In this document: positions 26,350 to 35,176 of the stretch, one piece after another
How positions within the stretch are numbered: position 1 is the stretch's first letter
How the letters are laid out: each line of letters opens with the position of its first letter
Origin: Asanoa ferruginea
GTDB lineage: Bacteria; Actinomycetota; Actinomycetes; Mycobacteriales; Micromonosporaceae
Length of the DNA stretch: 64,000 bases
Direction of reading: 5' to 3'
Assembly: GCF_003387075.1 (NCBI RefSeq)
Contig: NZ_QUMQ01000001.1
Coordinates: forward strand, 992,001-1,056,000
Notes under the pieces: generated by a model
Seen by the model: the letters and a program-made list of their open reading frames with translations, nothing else
Databases searched by the model: none
What the model was told of the DNA's origin: nothing
Position numbers and translations under genes: made by a program

Positions 26350-29300
26350 GCAGTCCCGTCACTGTCAGCGAGGTCGCGGCCATCGAGTTCGAATTCAGCC
26401 ACGACCTGGGCGAAGGTCATGCCGTTGGCAGCGAGCCAAGCTTGATATTCAACCCACACCTCAGGCTTCTGTCTGACCCACTTGCTGAAGCTCGCATCGT
26501 GCGCCGGCGCCAACACGTCGCTGCCAGCCGGAGCGCTCGCGTCGACGCCGACTTCCTTGTTGATCACGAGCATCCGCAAGAATGCGTGCACCCGGCGAAC
26601 CGGCGGCTCGATCACACCGGTGGACCCATCGTGACGGACAACGCTGTAGAGATCGTGGGTGAGCCTGCCCGCGCGCCATGACAGGTTAGTCGGAAACTGG
26701 ATTTCGAACTTCTGATCGTCTGGTGAGGTCAACTCCACATTGAGGCCGTAGAAGCGATTTGCCTGCCGCCAGTAGTTCTTGGTGCGCCCGATCCGGTAGC
26801 CGCGGTTCTCAAGCTGCGCCAAGACGCTCCCCACCGTCGCCGCGTAGGCGTCACCGTCGGGCATCAGGAGTGAGAAACGTAAGACGTCTTTGGTATCCGC
26901 CAGGAACTCGGCCACGGACATCTGGTTCGCACGGCCTTCATCGGCGTACTTGCGAGCCAGGGAGTCGAGGGTTTTGAGCCGATGGGTCAGACCCTTCAGC
27001 TCCAGGCGATGACCGAACTCAAGATCGGCGGACACTGCTCGAGCGGCATCCTCGATGTCCGCCTGCACCGCGTCCGCCACGACCTCGATCGTTCGACGGG
27101 CCGCCTCCAGCTCTTCCAGATGTTCTGTGCTGGGGCTTCTCACAACCTGATCGGGCAGCTTCATGACGACCGGGGTAGCGGTTGTCCCGAAGAGGTCGAC
27201 CGGCAGAAGGCTGCGTTGGTGGGCGGCGCGGAACAGGGCCGCTTCGGCGAAGGTCTGCGGGAGGGTGCCGCGGTCATAGCGGATGGTGCCTTCGTCGCCG
27301 CCCACCTTCCACGTGCCGTCGGGGAGTTCGCGGATCTGGTCGGTCAGCGCGTTGCGAGCGATTCGGTCCGGAGGCCACTCGTCGGGCCAATCAGATAGCC
27401 GTTCGGATGGGGTGTGGATCAGGGAGGGCACCCGTTCGAGTCCTGCCTCGCCGGCCGATCGCGGGCGGCGGTTGTCGAGGGTGGCGTAACTGCCGTCGGC
27501 CCAGCGGACGCAGTCGATTGGGCCGCCGCGCCAGCCGTTGTCGTGCAGCTGGGCGGCGAGGTCGTCCAGCCGCGTCCCGTCGCGGGTGGTTGGGCTGACG
27601 CTGCGTTGAGTGAAGCGGAGCTGGCCCAGCGGCAGCATGGCGACCAGCGGCAGCACCCGGTCATAGCGGGCTCGTTCCGCCGCGCTCAGGGCGCTCGGGT
27701 CAAGTCCGAGGTCCGCATAGGTCGCCCTGCCGACGCCGACCGACCGCAACTCCTCCGGAGTCGGGTCGTGCAGCATCTCGCTGGCAACGGGTGAGCGACC
27801 GCCGCCAGGCCGCGGTCCCCGCGTCTCACCGACGACCGGGGTGGCCACCGCCAGCGGCGCGTGACCGCCGACGACGCTCGCCGCGGCGACATCGCTCAGC
27901 CGCATCGCATCCGCTGCCGGGTGTCGGGGAGCTCCCTCGCGACCGACCGGTTCGATGCCCGATGGGGCGACGCCGACTCCACCGGTGGGGTCGGCAACAG
28001 TCGGCGCGGTCAAGGGCGCAGGCCGAAAGTGAGCCGCTGTCGGTTCGGCGACCTCACGACCAGGTGCGACGTCAGCGCGACCTAGACCATCGCGGCCTCC
28101 GGTTCCATCTGTCGAGGCACCAAGAACACGCAGATGTCCGTCGCCGCCGTCGACCCGCCGAGGTGAAGCGCCCACAGCGGCATCGCCGTGCAGCGAGTCC
28201 GCGCGGACTGGACTCTCGCTGCCCTCGACACGCTCTGGTGAGGCACGGGAAGCGCCGCCCACTCCGGCATCACCGTGCTGCGGGTCCCTGCGGCCGGCAC
28301 TGTCCAGACCTTCAAGCCGCCCGGGTGAAGCACCATCGGACCGGCCCGGATTATCGCCACCTTCGACGCGCTCTGTCGGGGCGTCGACAACAGCTCCACC
28401 ACGCGGTGAGTCCGCTCCTTCCAGACCGGCGCCATAGCCGGCGGCCGCGACCGGTTCCGACGACGCGCCGGTCGGGACATCGCCCGGACGACCTGACCCA
28501 TGCCCAAGAGCACCTGCCGCGGCCGCGACAGCGGCCCAACCACCACCGTGATGGTGACCGGCCGCGTTCGAATGGCCCCGATCCAGAAAGCCATCAACGC
28601 CACCGGAGGTCGCCGAACGGGCCGCGTCGTCGAGGCCTGGTATGCCCTGACCAGTCGCCAGGCTCGCCGCCGTCTCGGCCAGAACGTCCGACGCCGCCGA
28701 GCGGACCGAATGAGAGACCACCCCTGACGACAAGCCAGGCACGATGGCCGACCCGGCGACACCCCCGGCGAATCCACCGACCGCCGACATCCCCAGCGAT
28801 CGGAAGTCGAAGCCCGACCGGTGATCGCTCAACACCTGATAGGACTGCGTGCCGGCATCAGCGCCAACCTCCTGCGCCGCCTCCGCCGACCCAGCCACCA
28901 GGGCCCGGCGGGTGATCCGTTGAAGCAGCGTCGCGTCGGCCTGTTGAGCGAGCTTCACGACCAGGCGGCCGAAGATGCGTTGGATCGCCACGCGGGTGGC
29001 GCCGGCCGCCGCCGTTGCCGCCGGGGTTGCGGCTCCGGCTGACAGCGCCATTGCCACCACCAAAGCCAGCAGTTCGATGACGAGCAGGCCGACCTCGATC
29101 CAGACCTCGATCTTCGCCGCCTCGATCTCGGCAGCGCACGACGAGACCAAAGAGCCCAGCTCGGCGAAGCCCGCCGGCAGCGCACCCAACGCGTCGGCGT
29201 CGAAGGCCTGCCACGCCTCGGCGAACGCGTCAGACGCCGGACCCGCGTATCCGGCCGTCACCGTCTGGGCCGCGACGACAGCCTCCGAACGCGTGCCGGC

Positions 29301-29471
29301 CAAGCCCGATCCGGCGGCGAACCACGCGTCGGCCAGGTCCCAGACCGCGCGCTCGTCGCCCGCCGGCCACTCGATGCCGATCACCCATTCGAGGCACTCG
29401 TAGGCCCATCCCGGCACGTCCCACGGCAGCGCCTCGAGCGGATGCGGGATCGGGCTCGGCAGCACCGTCAC
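26346..29471 (-). CDS. Polymorphic toxin: CpnT-like N-terminus, ParB-like region, RelA/SpoT-like C-terminal toxin domain
   Basis: 1041 aa from GTG 29471, which overlaps the upstream stop (GTGA). The N-terminus (PSPIPHPLEALPWDVPGWAY) and following helices resemble the secretion domain of CpnT-like type VII toxins. A low-complexity linker (about 300-500) repeats ERVEG-type units. A ParB-like region follows (LRFTQRSVSPTTRDG, then GSYATLDNRR). Residues about 825-946 look like a RelA/SpoT nucleotidyltransferase: HRLKTLDSLARK, KDVLRFSLL, KNYWRQANRFYGLNVEL, KFEIQFPT and THDLYSVVR match the order of the ATP-binding R-x-K, metal Asp, substrate loop, E-x-Q and HxxY motifs. Predicted action is pyrophosphate transfer to a nucleotide in a target cell. 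Domain order is seen; activity is inferred. Confidence 0.78.
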   Translation of the reverse strand: MTVLPSPIPHPLEALPWDVPGWAYECLEWVIGIEWPAGDERAVWDLADAWFAAGSGLAGTRSEAVVAAQTVTAGYAGPASDAFAEAWQAFDADALGALPAGFAELGSLVSSCAAEIEAAKIEVWIEVGLLVIELLALVVAMALSAGAATPAATAAAGATRVAIQRIFGRLVVKLAQQADATLLQRITRRALVAGSAEAAQEVGADAGTQSYQVLSDHRSGFDFRSLGMSAVGGFAGGVAGSAIVPGLSSGVVSHSVRSAASDVLAETAASLATGQGIPGLDDAARSATSGGVDGFLDRGHSNAAGHHHGGGWAAVAAAAGALGHGSGRPGDVPTGASSEPVAAAGYGAGLEGADSPRGGAVVDAPTERVEGGDNPGRSDGASPGRLEGLDSAGRRDPQHGDAGVGGASRASPERVEGSESPVRADSLHGDAAVGASPRRVDGGDGHLRVLGASTDGTGGRDGLGRADVAPGREVAEPTAAHFRPAPLTAPTVADPTGGVGVAPSGIEPVGREGAPRHPAADAMRLSDVAAASVVGGHAPLAVATPVVGETRGPRPGGGRSPVASEMLHDPTPEELRSVGVGRATYADLGLDPSALSAAERARYDRVLPLVAMLPLGQLRFTQRSVSPTTRDGTRLDDLAAQLHDNGWRGGPIDCVRWADGSYATLDNRRPRSAGEAGLERVPSLIHTPSERLSDWPDEWPPDRIARNALTDQIRELPDGTWKVGGDEGTIRYDRGTLPQTFAEAALFRAAHQRSLLPVDLFGTTATPVVMKLPDQVVRSPSTEHLEELEAARRTIEVVADAVQADIEDAARAVSADLEFGHRLELKGLTHRLKTLDSLARKYADEGRANQMSVAEFLADTKDVLRFSLLMPDGDAYAATVGSVLAQLENRGYRIGRTKNYWRQANRFYGLNVELTSPDDQKFEIQFPTNLSWRAGRLTHDLYSVVRHDGSTGVIEPPVRRVHAFLRMLVINKEVGVDASAPAGSDVLAPAHDASFSKWVRQKPEVWVEYQAWLAANGMTFAQVVAEFELDGRDLADSDGTA

Positions 29472-29767
29472 GACGGGCGGCCGAAGCGACGGGCCGAGCC
29501 GTCGTCGGCGTCCGAAATGGACGATGCGGCTATCCACACGTCGCCCCCGAGACGGGACAGCGCCACGCCTACCGAGGACCATGCCGCGAGCGCCGCGGCG
29601 GAAAGCGGCTCGTAGACCCGGGAGAACGCCGCACCAGCCTCGTCTGAACCCCACGGCTGCCCATCCGGCACACCGGCCTGGGCCGAAGAAGACACCGACG
29701 CGCCGACCGCGGACAGGTCGCGGGCCGCCCGGGCCACCGCGGCAGGATCGAGGAACACCTCAGCCAT
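29468..29767 (-). CDS. WXG100/EsxB-like small helical protein
   Basis: 99 aa from ATG 29767. It is all-helical in character (DPAAVARAARDLSAVGASV), has a PWGSDEAGAAF turn that resembles a WxG-type bend, and a second helix ending near SLAAWSSVGVALSRLGGDVW-like residues. Such proteins accompany CpnT-like toxins and probably act as type VII secretion partners or chaperones. It overlaps the YbaB-like gene by 8 bp and the toxin gene by 4 bp. No ESX ATPase gene lies in the window. Confidence 0.65.
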   Translation of the reverse strand: MAEVFLDPAAVARAARDLSAVGASVSSSAQAGVPDGQPWGSDEAGAAFSRVYEPLSAAALAAWSSVGVALSRLGGDVWIAASSISDADDGSARRFGRPS

Positions 29768-30152
29768 GGCGGCGCAGCAGCGCGTCGAGCTGCCCGGACC
29801 GCACATAGTCGGCCACTCCGGAACCCGGCGGCAGATAGCCCGCCACCAGCTCGTGGACCGCCGCGGCCGCCGACGACACGGCCGATCGGACCGTTGTCGT
29901 CGCCACCGCGGCTAGTTGCTCCGGGCGGTGTGCGTGGTAGGCACGCGGGTCGAACACCAGCCGGACGAGTTGCCCCCGGGCGTCGACCGTCGCGATCACC
30001 AGGCCGTCGGATGATGACGCTGTCGTCGAGAACGCGGCCAAGCGTTCCTGCAGCTCAGCCATGCCGGCCCGGATGCGTTCGTATTGGCCGAGGACCTCGT
30101 CGACTCGCCCGCGGAGGGCGTTGTTGACGGCGCGGTCCGCGCGCTCCTGCAT
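29760..30152 (-). CDS. YbaB/EbfC family protein
   Basis: 130 aa from ATG 30152, preceded by GGGAG at eight bases; a TTG five codons earlier is less likely. A long N-terminal helix (EVLGQYERIRAGMAELQERL) leads to the family core ASSSDGLVIATVDARGQLVRLVFDPRAY. YbaB-like proteins head many actinobacterial type VII toxin operons, followed by a WXG-like gene and a large toxin, exactly as seen here. Family members bind nucleoid DNA in some bacteria; a role in the secretion locus is not established. Confidence 0.8.
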   Translation of the reverse strand: MQERADRAVNNALRGRVDEVLGQYERIRAGMAELQERLAAFSTTASSSDGLVIATVDARGQLVRLVFDPRAYHAHRPEQLAAVATTTVRSAVSSAAAAVHELVAGYLPPGSGVADYVRSGQLDALLRRHG

Positions 30153-30429
30153 TGCCGATTCTCCCAACCCCGCAGGCAGAGATCACCGTAAGTCACGCCG
30201 ACGATACCGGGAGACATAGATCGATGTGACCCCGTAGACACGAACTTTCCGGCGGTCGGCCATGTCCCGGGGCCACCGACACGCGTTGAGGAAGAGGCCA
30301 GCACACGCTGATGGGTGAAAGCCCAGGTCAAGCCCGCGTACGGGGTCTTGGCGTGCCCATGTGCGCACTGATCTTATGTGCCCATCCGGCCGCCGGCGCC
30401 GAACCTGTGCAGATTGGACGGTGCATGCC

Positions 30430-31521
30430 ATGACTGTCACCCTGGGCAACCGGTCCGCGATCCCGGCACCGCGCCGTGGGTCGGGTGTCTTCGAGCGCGC
30501 CCGCACGGTCACCGAGCCGGCCCTGCGCGCTGCCGTCGACAGTCTGCCGCCGAGCACCCGGCGTGTCGTCGGCTACCACTTCGGGTGGTGGGACAGCAAA
30601 GGCAATGATCGCCACGGTACGCCCGGAAAAGCGCTCCGCCCCGCCCTCGTGCTCGTGGCGGCCGAGGCGGTCGGCGGCACCCCGGTCGGCATGGCGGCCG
30701 TCTCGGCGGTGCCCGCCGCGATCCCCGCCGCCGTCGCGGTCGAACTGGTGCACAACTTCTCGTTGCTGCACGACGACGCGCTCGACGGCGACGGGATGCG
30801 CCGGAGCCAGCGGTCGGCGTCTATCGAGTTCGGCACCAGCGCAGCCATTCTCGCCGGCGACGCCCTGCTCGCACTGGCCTTCGACGTGCTCGCCGCGACC
30901 GCTCACCCAGCCGCCGCCACCGCCCACCCCGGCGCCACCGCCCACCCGGGCGCCGCCACTGCCGCCCGGATGCTCGGCGCCACGGTCGCCCAGCTCGTCG
31001 AGGGGCAGGCCGATGAGCGCCGCGCGGACGTACACCTGGATGATTGCTTCCGGATTGCCCACCGCAGGACCGGCGCGCTGCTGGAATGCAGCGCGGGGCT
31101 GGGCGGCCTGTTCGGCGGCGGCACACCCGCCCAGATCGCGGCCCTGCGCGGCTTCGGAGCCGAGCTCGGCCTCGCAGCCCAGCTCACCGACGACCGGCTC
31201 CGGATCTGGGGCGGCGCCGAAACGGCACACTCGGACCTGCGGCGCCGCCGGCGTTCGCTGCCGGTGGTCGCAGCGCTGGCGGCGGATTCCCCGAGCGCAG
31301 AACGAGTCGCCGAGGCATATGGAGCGACCGCCAAGTTGTCCGATGTAGACACCAGTGAGTTGGCCGCCGCGCTCGAAGCGGACGGCTGGCGCGACTGGTG
31401 CGGCACGGAATCCGACCGGCACCTGCGCGCGGCCCTCGACCAGCTCGATCCCGGCATCCCCGCGGAGTGGCGGCACGACCTGCGCGCGATCGCCCGGCTG
31501 GTCGGCGACCGGGACCGGTGA
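30430..31521 (+). CDS. Polyprenyl diphosphate synthase family protein
   Basis: 363 aa from ATG 30430. Isoprenyl-synthase motifs are visible: GKALRPALVL, and the first Asp-rich motif HNFSLLHDDALDGDGMRR. The second motif is reduced to QLTDDRLRIWGG, so only two of the usual metal-binding Asp residues remain. Between them an inserted ATAHPGATAHPGAATA repeat (about 159-177) replaces an ordinary loop. It should condense isopentenyl diphosphate with an allylic substrate, but chain length and activity are uncertain. A GTGA overlap with the GEVED gene indicates an operon. Confidence 0.85.
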   Translation: MTVTLGNRSAIPAPRRGSGVFERARTVTEPALRAAVDSLPPSTRRVVGYHFGWWDSKGNDRHGTPGKALRPALVLVAAEAVGGTPVGMAAVSAVPAAIPAAVAVELVHNFSLLHDDALDGDGMRRSQRSASIEFGTSAAILAGDALLALAFDVLAATAHPAAATAHPGATAHPGAATAARMLGATVAQLVEGQADERRADVHLDDCFRIAHRRTGALLECSAGLGGLFGGGTPAQIAALRGFGAELGLAAQLTDDRLRIWGGAETAHSDLRRRRRSLPVVAALAADSPSAERVAEAYGATAKLSDVDTSELAAALEADGWRDWCGTESDRHLRAALDQLDPGIPAEWRHDLRAIARLVGDRDR

Positions 31522-33032
31522 GCCAGCGCGTGCAACGGTTCGTCGCCGCCGCGGCCTGCGCTGCCGCGGCCTTTCTCGGCGCCACCCCGCCCGCCGCCGC
31601 GAGCGCCCCAACACCGGCCTGCTTCAACGGCAGCTATCTGGTCCAGGACGGCAACCTGCTGCGGTTCGACGACCGCGCGGCGACACCGGTCGCCCGGTTC
31701 GACGCGCCGCTCGACGCGGTCGCCTACGTGCCCGCAAGCGGGGCGTTCTGGGCGGTCAGCGGTGACGAGGTGGTGAGCTTCGACGTGACCGGGCGGGTCA
31801 CCCGGCGGGCCGCGTTGCCCGACGCGCTCCGCGCCACCGACCCGATCGCGGTGGCCAGTGGCAGCACCAGCGCCGGGGCCGGCACCGGCGACCGCTGGAT
31901 CGTGCGCACGGGCCGCGAGGTCGTCACCTATCGCGTGCCAGCGCTCAAGGAGCTCGAACGGCACGCCTTGAACGGCCCCGGTGCCGACATCCTCCTGCGA
32001 CCCCGGATCGCCGACTGGGATCTCAACTCGGCCGACGGGCGCCTTTACACGATCGTGTCCGGTCCGCCGGCCCAACTGCTCCGGATCGATCCGCACACTG
32101 GTACGGCGACCCCGATCGCCACGCCCCGCGGCCTTCCGGCGACCGGCAGTTTCGGTGCGCTGACCGTCGATCCACAAGGGACGCTGCGCGCGCTGCACGA
32201 TCCGACCGGTCGCCTCTTCGACGTGGACCTCCGGCAGCCGGCCAAAGCCACCGCCGTAGACACCGGCCCGTCGACCCGGACCCGCTCGGACGCCGCCGGT
32301 TGCCCCGAGGGATGGGACTACGGCGACGCGCCGGCGCCCTATCCGACCCGCCGCACCGCCGACGGCCCACGGCACCGGGTCACCGACGGGCTCACCCTCG
32401 GCACCACCGTCGACGCCGAGCCGGACGCCCGCACGGCCGACAAGGACGACGCCCGCCCCAGGATCACCAAGCGCGGCGACCGCCTCACCGTCGAAATCAC
32501 CGTGCGCAACACGACGGGGCGCAACGGCCTGCTCGCCGGCTGGCACGACCTCGACGGCAACGGCCGGTTCGACGAGCGCGACCTGGCCACCGCGACCGTC
32601 AGGCCCGGCGCCCGCTCCGCCACGCTGACCTGGGCGAAGCCGCGCATCAAAACCACCCGGTCGACGTTGCGCCTCCGCCTCTTCGGCGGCCCGCGCGGCT
32701 ATGACTCACCGGCCCCGAAACCCGTTGGCCCCGCGGACAGCGGCGAGATCGAGGATCACCCGATCACGGTGCCGGCTCCCGCACCGGGCAAAGCACCGCT
32801 GGACATCAAGAATCTCGCCGGACCGACCGTACCCGATGCCGGTCTTGTGGTTCCGGATCCTGGCAGCCCGCCGTCGCCGCTGCCGCCGGAGAGCCGGCGC
32901 CGGCACGTCGTCGCGACCACCGCGCCGCGCGAACCTGACGGCATCCCGCTGACCTGGTCGGTTTTCCTCGGGCTGCTCGTGCCCGCCGCCTCCGTCGCCG
33001 CGCGGGCGGCGGCCAAGAGAGGAACTCGATGA
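31518..33032 (+). CDS. Secreted surface protein with GEVED domain and C-terminal membrane anchor
   Basis: 504 aa. A signal peptide (QRFVAAAACAAAAFLGATPP, cleavage near ASA) precedes a beta-propeller-like region of about 240 aa. A GEVED-type domain follows (CPEGWDYGDAPAPYPT, LGTTVDAEPDA, GWHDLDGNGRFDERD). A Pro-rich segment and one membrane helix (SVFLGLLVPAASVAARAAAK) end the protein, with a basic tail. It is probably displayed on the cell surface. It shares GTGA and ATGA overlaps with its neighbours. Binding partner unknown. Confidence 0.8.
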   Translation: MSQRVQRFVAAAACAAAAFLGATPPAAASAPTPACFNGSYLVQDGNLLRFDDRAATPVARFDAPLDAVAYVPASGAFWAVSGDEVVSFDVTGRVTRRAALPDALRATDPIAVASGSTSAGAGTGDRWIVRTGREVVTYRVPALKELERHALNGPGADILLRPRIADWDLNSADGRLYTIVSGPPAQLLRIDPHTGTATPIATPRGLPATGSFGALTVDPQGTLRALHDPTGRLFDVDLRQPAKATAVDTGPSTRTRSDAAGCPEGWDYGDAPAPYPTRRTADGPRHRVTDGLTLGTTVDAEPDARTADKDDARPRITKRGDRLTVEITVRNTTGRNGLLAGWHDLDGNGRFDERDLATATVRPGARSATLTWAKPRIKTTRSTLRLRLFGGPRGYDSPAPKPVGPADSGEIEDHPITVPAPAPGKAPLDIKNLAGPTVPDAGLVVPDPGSPPSPLPPESRRRHVVATTAPREPDGIPLTWSVFLGLLVPAASVAARAAAKRGTR

Positions 33033-33802
33033 ACGTCCTGCTCGCCGGCATCGCCGTGGTGCTCGCCGCCGCGCTCGCGTCGATGGTCGGGTTCGCCATG
33101 GTGTCCCGCTATGTGCCGCGCCGCTGGCGGGTCGCCGACGGTGATGCAGCAGGCACTGTGTATTCGACAATAGGCATGGTGTACGCGATCCTGATCGCGA
33201 TCGCCGCCATCGCGGTGTGGGAACCGCGCGCCGACGTCGCCAGCAACACCGAGGCGGAGGCGAGCAGCCTGGTCGAGGCCTACTGGTCGGCCAATCGGCT
33301 GTCGGGTGCCGACAAAGACGACGTGCAGCGGCTGATCGTCACCTATCTCCAGGTTGCCGGCGGCTCCGAGTGGGAGCACCTGCGCACGGCGCACTCCGGC
33401 ACGATGACGGGCGAGGACCTGTCGACCGAGCTACGCGAGCGGGTGGACGCGATCCGCCCCGAGGCCGACGCCGAGCAGGCCGCGCACCAGATGCTGGTCG
33501 GCCAGGTGAGCACCGCGGCGACGGCCCGGCGGGCCCGGATCGGCGACGCCGACTCGCGGATGCCGGCGCCGCTGTGGCCGATCCTGCTCGGCGGCGCCAT
33601 GGTCAGCGTCGGCTTCCTCTATCTCTTCGGGCTCCGTCGGACAGTCCCCAATGGACTTATGTTCGCCGCGCTCGGGGGAATGGTGGCGCTGATGCTCTTC
33701 GTGCTCTATCAGGTGGAGCTGCCCTACAGCCGCGGTTTCGCGGTCGATCCGGGCTCACTCCGTGCCGCGCTGGAAACGCTACGCGGCACGGAAGGCCTGT
33801 AG
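33029..33802 (+). CDS. DUF4239 (bestrophin-like) membrane protein
   Basis: 257 aa with two N-terminal and two C-terminal membrane segments enclosing a soluble helical domain. Family features are VYSTIGMVYAILIAIAAIAVWE, then NTEAEASSLVEAYWSANRL, then SGFAVDP-like PYSRGFAVDPGSL near the end. DUF4239 members are membrane proteins of unknown transport role. Its ATG overlaps the GEVED stop (ATGA), so it is the third gene of that operon. Confidence 0.86.
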   Translation: MNVLLAGIAVVLAAALASMVGFAMVSRYVPRRWRVADGDAAGTVYSTIGMVYAILIAIAAIAVWEPRADVASNTEAEASSLVEAYWSANRLSGADKDDVQRLIVTYLQVAGGSEWEHLRTAHSGTMTGEDLSTELRERVDAIRPEADAEQAAHQMLVGQVSTAATARRARIGDADSRMPAPLWPILLGGAMVSVGFLYLFGLRRTVPNGLMFAALGGMVALMLFVLYQVELPYSRGFAVDPGSLRAALETLRGTEGL

Positions 33803-33901
33803 CGGCCCGGCGAGTGCGCAGCCTGGTTGGCGCGGCCCCGCGCGGGTCGGCCTCGACGGCGACACGCCGCCGGGCTTGACGCCGGCCCCGCGCGGATCGG
33901 C

Positions 33902-35176
33902 CTAGACAGCGGCGAAAGCGGCCACCAGCGTGTCCAATCCCCGCTCGAGCGTGCGGTCGTCAATCACCAGCGGCGGCAGGAAGCGCAACACATTGCCATA
34001 GGTCCCGCATGTCAGCGTCAACAGCCCGCGCCGATGGCACTCGGCCGACACCGCGCTGGTGGTCGCGGGATCCGGGGTGAGCGTCCCCGGCTGCGTGATT
34101 TCGACGGCCAGCATCGCGCCGCGGCCGCGTACCTCCGCGATTCGTGGATCTGCCGCCGCCAGGTCGCGGAGCCGGCCGCCCATCGTCAGGTCGATCCGCC
34201 GCGCCGCCGTGACCAGGTCGAGTTCGCGCATCGTTTCGACCGAGGCCAGAGCCGCCGCGCAGGCCAGTGGGTTGCCGCCGTAGGTGCCGCCGAGACCGCC
34301 CGGGTGCACCGCGTCCATGATGTCGGCGCGACCGGTCACCGCGCCCAGTGGCAGCCCGCCGGCGATGCCCTTGGCCAGGGTCATCAGGTCGGGCACGACG
34401 CCCTCGTGGGATGAGGCGAACCAGTCGCCCGTGCGGCAGAAGCCGGTTTGGATCTCGTCGGCGATGAAGACCGCGCCGGCCTCGCTGGCCCACGCGGACA
34501 GAGCCGGCAGGAAGCCGGGCGCCGGCACGACGAAGCCGCCCTCGCCCTGGATCGGCTCGACCAGGATCGCCGCTACGTTGGTCGCGCCGATCTGCGACGA
34601 GACGATGTCGAGCGCGCGGGCGGCGGCCTCGGCGCCGGACAGGCCGCCGTCGCGCAGCGGGTAGGACATAGGCACCCGGTAGACCTCGCCGGCGAACGGG
34701 CCGAAGCGGTGCTTGTAGGGCATGTTCTTCGCGGTCAGCGCCATCGTCAGGTTGGTGCGGCCGTGGTAGGCGTGGTCGAACACCACGACCGCCGTGCGAC
34801 CGGTCGCGTGCCGGGCGATCTTCACCGCGTTTTCCACCGCCTCGGCGCCGGAGTTGACCAGCATCGAGCGCTTGTCGAAGTCGCCCGGGGTCAGCGCGTT
34901 GAGCATCTCGCAGACGGCGACGTACTGCTCGTAGGGCGTCACCATGAAGCAGGTGTGGGTGAACCGCTCGACCTGCGCGCGCACGGCGGCGACCACCTTG
35001 GGCGCCGCGTTGCCGACCGAGGTCACCGCGATCCCCGAAGCGAAGTCGATCCACTCGTTGCCGTCGACGTCGGTCAGCGTGCCGCCGCCGGCGTGGTCCA
35101 CATAGGAGTCGATGACCGAGCTGACGCCGCGCGCCACCGCGGCACCCCGGCGCTTGTGCAGGTCGAGCGACGTCAT
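33902..35176 (-). CDS. gabT: 4-aminobutyrate aminotransferase (class III, PLP)
   Basis: 424 aa. The PLP-lysine motif is MTLAKGIAGGLPLGAV with Lys at about 269, and the cofactor-binding Asp lies in FIADEIQTGFCRTG (about 240). The class III signature NSGAEAVENAVKIAR is intact. It converts GABA and 2-oxoglutarate to succinate semialdehyde and glutamate. It shares one base with the stop of the aldehyde dehydrogenase gene upstream (TGATG), indicating coupled expression in polyamine/GABA breakdown. Confidence 0.93.
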   Translation of the reverse strand: MTSLDLHKRRGAAVARGVSSVIDSYVDHAGGGTLTDVDGNEWIDFASGIAVTSVGNAAPKVVAAVRAQVERFTHTCFMVTPYEQYVAVCEMLNALTPGDFDKRSMLVNSGAEAVENAVKIARHATGRTAVVVFDHAYHGRTNLTMALTAKNMPYKHRFGPFAGEVYRVPMSYPLRDGGLSGAEAAARALDIVSSQIGATNVAAILVEPIQGEGGFVVPAPGFLPALSAWASEAGAVFIADEIQTGFCRTGDWFASSHEGVVPDLMTLAKGIAGGLPLGAVTGRADIMDAVHPGGLGGTYGGNPLACAAALASVETMRELDLVTAARRIDLTMGGRLRDLAAADPRIAEVRGRGAMLAVEITQPGTLTPDPATTSAVSAECHRRGLLTLTCGTYGNVLRFLPPLVIDDRTLERGLDTLVAAFAAV

